In this document: piece after piece, positions 3,889 to 9,201 of the stretch | Numbering within the stretch: the stretch's first letter is position 1 | Layout: each line of letters starts with the position of its first letter | Translations under genes and position numbers: made by a program | The notes under the pieces: model-generated | Databases searched by the model: none | What the model was told of the DNA's origin: nothing | The model's input: only the letters and a program-made list of their open reading frames with translations | Assembly: GCA_902489595.1 (NCBI GenBank) | Contig: CABUAS010000073.1 | Coordinates: 1 to 9,201 of the forward strand | Source: an uncultured Oscillospiraceae bacterium | GTDB taxonomy: Bacteria > Bacillota > Clostridia > Oscillospirales > Acutalibacteraceae | Direction of reading: 5' to 3' | Length of the DNA stretch: 9,201 bases

Positions 3889-5304
3889 ATGAAAGAAAAA
3901 AGTTTAACTCACGGCATTAAGTTTAAAGATAAAATAGGTTATGCTATGGGCGATATGGGCGGACTTTTAACATTTTCGCTTATAGGTGCATTTCAGAATA
4001 AATTTTATACCGATGTGCTGCATATCAGTCCTGCAAAAATTGTTGTGTTAATTCTTGTTGCAAGGCTGTGGGATGCGGTCAACGACCCTATGTGGGGTGC
4101 ATTTATTGATTCAAGAAAGCCAACCAAACAGGGTAAATTCAGACCGTACATATTCTGGTTTTCAATACCGCTTGCAGTATCGGCAGTGCTTATGTTTACC
4201 GTTATTCCGAATCTGAGCGAGGCAAAGTATCTGCTTTTTGCCTATATTACTTACATTCTTTACGGCATGATGTATACTGCTGTTAATATTCCTTACGGTT
4301 CGCTTGCATCAGTAGTTACTGATGATGAAAAAGAGCGTTCGTCGCTTTCGATGTGGCGCTCAATCGGTGCAGGAGTGGGCGGACTTCCGGGCACAATTCT
4401 TCTTCCTATGATAGTTTACACAACAACAATCAGTGCAGACGGCACTAAAATTCAAACGCTTGACGGTAGTAAACTTACAATATGTGTTTTGATTTTAGGT
4501 ATTCTTTCTGTTGCCGTGTTCTTTGGTCATTACAAACTTACGAAAGAGCGTATCACACCGTCGAAAAAGCAGAAAAGCAATTATAATGTTTTCAAAACAA
4601 CGGCAGACCTTTTAAAGAACATACCGTTTGTTATGCTCTGTCTTGTTTCTATGCTTCTTATTGCATTTCAGTTTTATTATCAGTCAACATACACATATCT
4701 TTTTGCCGATTATTATCACAAAGCAAGCCTTTATTCTATGGTAACAATCTGCACATATCTGCCTATGGCAATTCTTATTCCGATTATGAATAAGCTTATT
4801 GGCAGATTCGGAAAAAAAGAACTTTGCGCTTTCGGTATGGCGTTTGCCGCACTTGTTAATTTTATACTGTTTTTCATTAAAACAGATAATCCGTATGTAT
4901 TTTTGGTGTTTATCTTTTTCTCGGGGCTCGGTCAGACATTCCTTGTGCTTGAAATCTGGGCGCTTGTTATGGATGTTATTGATTATCACGAAATCAGAAC
5001 TCACCGCCGTGAAGAGGGTACAGGTTATGCTTTTGTTTCTTTTGCAAGAAAAGTAGGTCAGACTCTGGCAGGGGTCGGCTTAAACGCACTGCTTGCGCTG
5101 ATTAATTACAGCAGTGATGCATCTGCAAATGCTCAGGCTCTGCCTGATGATGTGCTTTCAAAACTTTATGATATTTCAACGCTTGTGCCTGCAATAGTTC
5201 TTGCTTTATCGGCTGTGATTCTTGCTTTCGGATATAATCTTAACAAAAAGAAGCTTGCAGTTATGCATAAAGAGCTTGAAGAAATACGTCAGAATGAAGA
5301 GTAG
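3889..5304 (+). CDS. GPH-family (MelB/YicJ-like) sugar:cation symporter
   Basis: This 471-residue, 12-helix transporter belongs to the glycoside-pentoside-hexuronide:cation symporter family. It imports a glycoside together with Na+ or H+ across the cytoplasmic membrane. Near the N-terminus, KIGYAMGDMGG carries Asp22. RLWDAVNDPMWG follows at 59-70 with Asp62 and Asp66 spaced like the cation-binding Asp55/Asp59 of MelB, then FRPY in the first cytoplasmic loop. Later, MDVIDYHE and GTGYAFVSFARKVGQ are typical of the family's second half. The start at 3889 has AAAGGGG five bases upstream; a longer frame back to 3820 runs through the leader hairpin and is rejected. It is the first gene of a three-gene operon, with 32 bases to the esterase gene. 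The GH31 partner suggests an alpha-linked, possibly xylose- or glucose-containing oligosaccharide, as for E. coli YicJ, but the exact sugar cannot be read from the sequence. Confidence 0.9.
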   Translation: MKEKSLTHGIKFKDKIGYAMGDMGGLLTFSLIGAFQNKFYTDVLHISPAKIVVLILVARLWDAVNDPMWGAFIDSRKPTKQGKFRPYIFWFSIPLAVSAVLMFTVIPNLSEAKYLLFAYITYILYGMMYTAVNIPYGSLASVVTDDEKERSSLSMWRSIGAGVGGLPGTILLPMIVYTTTISADGTKIQTLDGSKLTICVLILGILSVAVFFGHYKLTKERITPSKKQKSNYNVFKTTADLLKNIPFVMLCLVSMLLIAFQFYYQSTYTYLFADYYHKASLYSMVTICTYLPMAILIPIMNKLIGRFGKKELCAFGMAFAALVNFILFFIKTDNPYVFLVFIFFSGLGQTFLVLEIWALVMDVIDYHEIRTHRREEGTGYAFVSFARKVGQTLAGVGLNALLALINYSSDASANAQALPDDVLSKLYDISTLVPAIVLALSAVILAFGYNLNKKKLAVMHKELEEIRQNEE

Positions 5305-5336
5305 TTTTTACTGCATTTGCCCAAAGGAGAATTATT

Positions 5337-6671
5337 TTGAAATATACAGAGATTGAAACGCCGTGCGGTGCGGTTAAAGGAATAAAAAGAGAAAAATATT
5401 CTGAATTCAGAGGTATTCGTTATGCTGAGGCTGAAAGATTTGAATATCCAAAGCAGGTTAAAAAATGGCAGGGTATTTATGACGCAACAGAGTTTGGTGC
5501 ATGTTCATATCAGCACCGTGCTTTTGATGATGATGCAGTGGTAAACGCTTTTTATCATAATGAATTTCGTAAAGGACTGTCTTTTACATACAGTGAGGAC
5601 TGTCTGTTTTTAAATATATATGTGCCTGAAAATGCAGAAAACTGCCCTGTTCTTATTTATATTCACGGCGGCAGTTTTACGGGCGGCAGTGCTGACGAGG
5701 GGCATATCAGCGGTGCAAAATTTGCCGAAAACGGCGTTATTATGGTTTCAATTAATTATCGCTTAGGACCTTTCGGCTTTTGTTCTCACCCCGATTTAAC
5801 AGATGAAAACGGCGTCTGCGGTAATTTCGGTCTGTTTGACCAAACTGTTGCTGTTCAATGGGTAAGGGATAATATTTCCGCTTTCGGCGGCAATCCCGAT
5901 AAAATTACACTTATGGGTCAGAGTGCAGGTGCAATGAGCGTTGATATTCATCTGTCAAACCCATTGATTAAAGATTATATTTCAGGTGCGGTTATGCTCA
6001 GCGGTTCAGGTCTTCAGCGCTTTATGTTCAAGCCTTTAACGCCTCAAAAAACTGTTTCGTTCTGGAATGAGATTATTAAAAATGCAGGTGCTGCAAAAAT
6101 GAGTGAACTTAAAAGCATTGATCCCAAAACGCTTTATTATGCGTGGCTTGATGCGTGCAAAAAATCTCCTCTCACAATGCCGAATACTCTGCCTGTTTAT
6201 GACGGAAGAATTCTGAAAAAAGGCGAATTCAAAACAGAAACAATACCCGATAAACCGTATATTCTTGGTTCAACCTGCACAGATATGGTGCCGATAATTT
6301 TGCAGGCACTGAATAAAAAATGGGGCAGGTTTGCCGAAAAGAACAATAAAAATTACTGTTATATTTATAACTTTACACGCCGTCTGCCCGGCGATGACAA
6401 GGGCGCGTGGCATTCGTCTGATTTGCTTTATGCTTTTTCAACGCTTGATTTTAACTGGCGGCCGTTTGAAACTATTGATTATGAGATTTCAAATCAGTTG
6501 TCAAATGCTGTCTGCGCTTTTGCAAAAACAGGCAATCCGAATTGCGATGCTGTACCGTTATGGCAGGCAGGTTATGAAAATCCTATGCACTTCTGCGAAA
6601 AAACGGGTATGGCAAAATGGGATACGGCTAAAAATATTCACAGCACTTTTACAAGCAAAGGAATGGGTTAA
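5337..6671 (+). CDS. Type B carboxylesterase (alpha/beta hydrolase, PF00135)
   Basis: This 444-residue cytoplasmic serine esterase has no signal peptide. The family signature EDCLFLN lies at 87-93 and the oxyanion-hole HGG at 110-112. The nucleophile is Ser196 in GQSAG; most relatives have GESAG. The acid is probably Asp316 in GSTCTDM, where Glu is more usual, and the base is His359 in GAWHSSDLL. At 444 residues it is shorter than the common 490-550, with a reduced C-terminal region. The start is a TTG at 5337, chosen because AAAGGAGA lies six bases upstream, the protein aligns from its first residues (an ETPCGAVKG opening is normal for the family), and no ATG is near. The gene overlaps the GH31 start by one base (TAATG), implying coupling. 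It probably removes ester groups, perhaps acetyl, from the imported sugar; true substrates are unknown. Confidence 0.9.
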   Translation: MKYTEIETPCGAVKGIKREKYSEFRGIRYAEAERFEYPKQVKKWQGIYDATEFGACSYQHRAFDDDAVVNAFYHNEFRKGLSFTYSEDCLFLNIYVPENAENCPVLIYIHGGSFTGGSADEGHISGAKFAENGVIMVSINYRLGPFGFCSHPDLTDENGVCGNFGLFDQTVAVQWVRDNISAFGGNPDKITLMGQSAGAMSVDIHLSNPLIKDYISGAVMLSGSGLQRFMFKPLTPQKTVSFWNEIIKNAGAAKMSELKSIDPKTLYYAWLDACKKSPLTMPNTLPVYDGRILKKGEFKTETIPDKPYILGSTCTDMVPIILQALNKKWGRFAEKNNKNYCYIYNFTRRLPGDDKGAWHSSDLLYAFSTLDFNWRPFETIDYEISNQLSNAVCAFAKTGNPNCDAVPLWQAGYENPMHFCEKTGMAKWDTAKNIHSTFTSKGMG

Positions 6672-8977
6672 TGAGCAAGTTTAATCATTATTTTTCTTTA
6701 ATTGAAAATACAGGCAGTTCTTTAAAATTTGCCTGTGATAATAAGACGGCACGTATTGATTTTATAAGTGATACCTGCGTGCGTATTGCGATTTATGAAA
6801 ATGATGCTGATATTCTGCCGACCTTTTCCGTTAATCCGAATAATGCTTTCTCTCAAACAGGGCGGAGCAGATTAAGCACTGACGGCTTTAATCTGTATTC
6901 ACCGAAAGCGGATTTTGGCGACGTTTATCGATTTTCTCTTGAAGACGGCATAAAAATTGAACTTGATGCTCAAAATTTTCTTTTGAAATATTATAAAAAC
7001 GATGATTTGCTTTTTGGCGACAGAGCGCCGCTTGCCTATAATTTTGAAAATGAATTCGGCAGAGAAACATTTCATTATATCTCCCGTATGGCAGATGAAA
7101 GAATTTTCGGGCTTGGCGATAAAGGCGGCGAACTTGATAAGGCAGGCAGAGCGTTCAGAATTGAAACTACCGACTGTATGGGCTATGATGCTAAAGAAAG
7201 TGATCCGCTTTATAAGCATATCCCGTTTTACATTTGTGAAAATTCTGTCGGCAGTTACGGCATTTTTTATGATACCTCCGAAACGTCATACTTTGATTTC
7301 GGAAAAGAAATAAACAATTATTATGAGCCGTTTAAATTTTTCAAAACAGATGATAACTGTCTTGTTTACTATGTGTTTTTTGGTTCAAAACTGTCTGTTT
7401 TACAGCAGTTTGCAAAACTCTGCGGAAAACAGCCTTTACCGCCGAAGTGGAGTTTTGATTACTGCGCAAGTACTATGGCTTATACAGACGCTCCCAAATC
7501 GCAGGAAAAGATGTACGGCTTTATTGATAAACTGAAAGAATATAATTTATCATGCGGCGGCTTTTATCTTTCGTCGGGCTATACATCAATCGGAAATCAG
7601 CGTTTTGTTTTTAACTGGAACAAAGAAAAATTCCCCGACCCTGAAAAATTCATTTCTGATTTTTCGGATAAGGGAATTAAGGTTATACCTAATATCAAGC
7701 CTGCATTTCTTGAAAATCATCCGCTTTATAATGAAATTGCAAAAAAGGGTCTGTTTGTCAAAAATCCCGACGGTACGCCGTTTGTAACCGAATTCTGGGA
7801 CGGACTCGGCAGTTACATTGACTTTACAAATCCCGAAGCTTTTGACTTTTGGAAAAACAAGGTTAAAGAGGCTTTGCTTGACTTTGGCATCACCGCCACA
7901 TGGAACGATAATAACGAATTTGACATTAAGGACTGTGATGCACTTGCCGCAGGATTTAACGGCACGGCGGTCAAAGCAAGCCACATAAGACCTGTACTTA
8001 CTTATCTTATGGCGGCGTCTTCATATAAGGCGCAAATTGAAAAAAATCCTGCCTTGCGTCCGTTTCTTTCAACAAGGAGCGGTGGTATCGGCATAAGGCG
8101 ATTTGCTCAGACTTGGTCGGGCGATAACAGAACTTCGTTTTCCGATTTGCGTTACTGCCATAATATCGGACTTACTCTGTCGCTTTCGGGTATGTATTTT
8201 TATGGGCACGACCTCGGCGGATTCAGCGGCGGTATGCCGTCAAGGGAACTTCTGCTCAGGTGGATTCAGCACGGCATATTTGAGCCGAGGCTTACTATTC
8301 ATTCGTGGAACAGTGACGGCTCTGCCACAATGCCGTGGAGTTACCCAGATATTATCGGTTCGGTGCAGAGCCTTTTTGCACAGAGAAAGAGTCTTTTGCC
8401 GTATCTTTATAACTGTGCTTTTGATTCGGTTGAAAATGAAATGCCGATAAATGCGCCTGTATTTCTTTATTATGATGATGAAAATCTTTTTTCTCACACA
8501 GATTCAATGATGCTCGGGCGTGATATTTTTGTTGCCTTTGCTTTTGATGAAGGCGTAAATAAAGTACCTGCTTATCTGCCTGAGGGTGATGACTGGTATC
8601 TCGGCGACGCACTTTATTCGGGCGGTCAGACAGTAAATCTTGAGATTAAACCCACAGATGAAATGCCGTATTTTATCCGCAGCGGTTCGGTTATTCCTAC
8701 AGATGAGGCACAGTACGGCTTTAGCAGCGGTGATGATTTGGTGTTTACGGTTTATCCGCTGAAAGAGGGCACATTTGAAAGTACATTCTTTACAGATGAC
8801 GGTACTACTTTTGATTATCTTAAAAACAAATGTGTTCATCTTAAATTTAAAGCTTCCTGCGATGAAAGCAGCATTTGCGTTGAATATGAAAATTCAGGCA
8901 ATGTCGTTATGAATCCGCATATTCGCTTGTGCACAGGTGAAAAAAGAAAGCTGTATATTAAAGAAATACATAAATAG
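6671..8977 (+). CDS. Glycoside hydrolase family 31 alpha-glycosidase
   Basis: This 768-residue enzyme hydrolyses alpha-linked sugars with retention and has no signal peptide, so it acts in the cytoplasm. An N-terminal beta-sandwich (about 1-255) leads into the catalytic barrel, which opens at PPKWSFDY (from 257) and ends near 580, followed by C-terminal beta domains. The nucleophile is Asp413 in TWNDNNEF; the classical motif is WxDMNE, so Asn replaces Met. The acid/base is Asp485 in WSGDNRTS. RSGG (469-472), GHDLGGFSG and IHSW (His544) line the active site as in the family. Length is normal for GH31 (670-800). The start is an ATG overlapping the esterase stop. Linkage to a YicJ-like symporter suggests alpha-xylosidase or alpha-glucosidase activity; the sequence alone does not decide. 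It is the last gene of the operon, with a terminator eight bases on. Confidence 0.93.
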   Translation: MSKFNHYFSLIENTGSSLKFACDNKTARIDFISDTCVRIAIYENDADILPTFSVNPNNAFSQTGRSRLSTDGFNLYSPKADFGDVYRFSLEDGIKIELDAQNFLLKYYKNDDLLFGDRAPLAYNFENEFGRETFHYISRMADERIFGLGDKGGELDKAGRAFRIETTDCMGYDAKESDPLYKHIPFYICENSVGSYGIFYDTSETSYFDFGKEINNYYEPFKFFKTDDNCLVYYVFFGSKLSVLQQFAKLCGKQPLPPKWSFDYCASTMAYTDAPKSQEKMYGFIDKLKEYNLSCGGFYLSSGYTSIGNQRFVFNWNKEKFPDPEKFISDFSDKGIKVIPNIKPAFLENHPLYNEIAKKGLFVKNPDGTPFVTEFWDGLGSYIDFTNPEAFDFWKNKVKEALLDFGITATWNDNNEFDIKDCDALAAGFNGTAVKASHIRPVLTYLMAASSYKAQIEKNPALRPFLSTRSGGIGIRRFAQTWSGDNRTSFSDLRYCHNIGLTLSLSGMYFYGHDLGGFSGGMPSRELLLRWIQHGIFEPRLTIHSWNSDGSATMPWSYPDIIGSVQSLFAQRKSLLPYLYNCAFDSVENEMPINAPVFLYYDDENLFSHTDSMMLGRDIFVAFAFDEGVNKVPAYLPEGDDWYLGDALYSGGQTVNLEIKPTDEMPYFIRSGSVIPTDEAQYGFSSGDDLVFTVYPLKEGTFESTFFTDDGTTFDYLKNKCVHLKFKASCDESSICVEYENSGNVVMNPHIRLCTGEKRKLYIKEIHK

Positions 8978-8984
8978 AAGCAAA

Positions 8985-9013
8985 AAAAGGGGCTGTAAAA
9001 AGCAGCCCCTTTT
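8985..9013 (+). terminator. Intrinsic terminator of the sugar operon
   Basis: AAAAGGGGCTG (8985-8995) pairs perfectly with CAGCCCCTTTT (9003-9013) around a seven-base loop, giving an 11-bp stem with a GC-rich core that ends in T. It begins eight bases after the GH31 stop codon. Confidence 0.92.
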
Positions 9014-9016
9014 ATA

Positions 9017-9041
9017 GCGCAGAAGAAGAGATTCTCGTCTC
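9017..9041 (+). repeat. GCGCAGAAG repeat, copy 1
   Basis: This 25-base unit matches 9094-9118 at 22 of 25 positions, with an offset of 77 bases. It contains a short inverted repeat, AGAGA (9027-9031) facing TCTCT (9038-9042). A 13-base part at its right end (TTCTCGTCTCTCT, 9032-9044) recurs exactly at 9189-9201. Confidence 0.65.
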
Positions 9042-9054
9042 TCTATATTGTATT

Positions 9055-9092
9055 AAATAAAAAAAGAGAGCGAGTGCTCTCTTTTTTTATTT
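9055..9092. terminator. Second strong, bidirectional terminator hairpin
   Basis: The A-rich arm 9055-9071, ending in AGAGAGC, pairs perfectly over 17 bp with 9076-9092, starting GCTCTCT, around a four-base GAGT loop. Long A- and T-runs flank the GC-containing core, so it can terminate transcription from either side. It lies between the two copies of the GCGCAGAAG repeat and suggests a gene arriving from the right on the minus strand. Confidence 0.85.
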
Positions 9093-9093
9093 G

Positions 9094-9118
9094 GCGCAGA
9101 AGGAGAGACTCTCCTCTC
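9094..9118 (+). repeat. GCGCAGAAG repeat, copy 2
   Basis: This second copy of the unit at 9017-9041 differs at three positions. The differences turn its inner part into a perfect hairpin, GGAGAG-A-CTCTCC (9102-9114). Confidence 0.65.
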
Positions 9119-9125
9119 AACTATC

Positions 9126-9146
9126 GAAAGGTACACTGTACCTTTC
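9126..9146. repeat. Short perfect inverted repeat
   Basis: GAAAGGTAC (9126-9134) and GTACCTTTC (9138-9146) are perfect reverse complements around ACT. No T-run follows, so it is not a normal terminator. It belongs to the cluster of hairpins at the right edge. Confidence 0.7.
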
Positions 9147-9148
9147 TC

Positions 9149-9181
9149 CCGAATTTTTGCACCTTACGGCTTAAAATTCGG
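9149..9181. repeat. Hairpin with a 15-base loop at the window edge
   Basis: CCGAATTTT (9149-9157) pairs perfectly with AAAATTCGG (9173-9181). It lies between the previous inverted repeat and the 13-base repeat at 9189-9201. No coding sequence is apparent in 8978-9201. Confidence 0.65.
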
Positions 9182-9188
9182 AGTTCGT

Positions 9189-9201
9189 TTCTCGTCTCTC
9201 T
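9189..9201 (+). repeat. Third occurrence of the 13-base repeat end
   Basis: TTCTCGTCTCTCT is identical to 9032-9044 of repeat copy 1 and runs to the last base of the window, so the repeated unit probably continues outside. Confidence 0.5.

Noticed and set aside
9014..9125. tRNA gene or tRNA remnant on the minus strand (the TGGCGCAGAAGGAGAGA edge resembles a tRNA 3' end)
   Set aside because: No matching 5' acceptor strand, anticodon arm or T-loop TTCRA sequence can be placed; the hairpins are self-contained.
9014..9201. CRISPR array
   Set aside because: The repeated units are imperfect and too few, the stretch between them is itself a terminator hairpin, and no cas gene is present.

Overview
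The window looks like chromosomal DNA of a low-GC Gram-positive anaerobe, most likely a gut clostridium of the Oscillospiraceae/Ruminococcaceae type. This rests on the AT-rich DNA, strong AGGAG-like ribosome binding sites, an ECF-type transporter S component, a CsoR-family repressor, and a cytoplasmic GPH symporter/GH31 sugar operon. The assignment is made from gene style only; no marker gene is present.

Layout. (1) Positions 1-1200, visibly more AT-rich than the rest: the 3' end of an unrecognised gene (2-376) and an orphan gene for a 223-residue protein (507-1178). (2) Positions 1206-2858, a divergent metal-regulation module. A CsoR/RcnR-family repressor reads leftward. Reading rightward are an ECF S component and a class I SAM methyltransferase whose reading frames overlap by 23 bases. 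The intergenic region holds a sigma-A promoter for each direction and a C4/G4 inverted repeat (AACCCC-TGTGG-GGGGTT) of CsoR-operator type. That repeat overlaps the -35 box of the transporter/methyltransferase promoter, so the repressor probably controls this pair. (3) Positions 2859-3888, a scar region without an intact gene. It holds a protein-like remnant that stops at an IS end, a 5'-truncated IS3-family element with one terminal repeat and the C-terminal part of its transposase, a perfect 34-bp palindrome inside that transposase, and a frameshifted, truncated PHP-domain relic. (4) Positions 3889-8977, a compact three-gene sugar operon: a GPH-family cation symporter, a type B carboxylesterase with a TTG start, and a GH31 alpha-glycosidase. 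It ends in a strong intrinsic terminator. (5) Positions 8978-9201: two strong terminator hairpins, two copies of a GCGCAGAAG-headed repeat, and two further hairpins running off the window edge.

How the genes work together. The symporter probably imports a short, possibly acylated oligosaccharide. The esterase and GH31 enzyme, neither of which shows a signal peptide, would then remove ester groups and alpha-linked sugars in the cytoplasm. The arrangement recalls the E. coli yicJ-yicI pair (symporter plus GH31 alpha-xylosidase) with an esterase inserted. The metal module is the most unusual part: a CsoR-type repressor apparently controls an ECF S component and a methyltransferase rather than a copper ATPase or chaperone.
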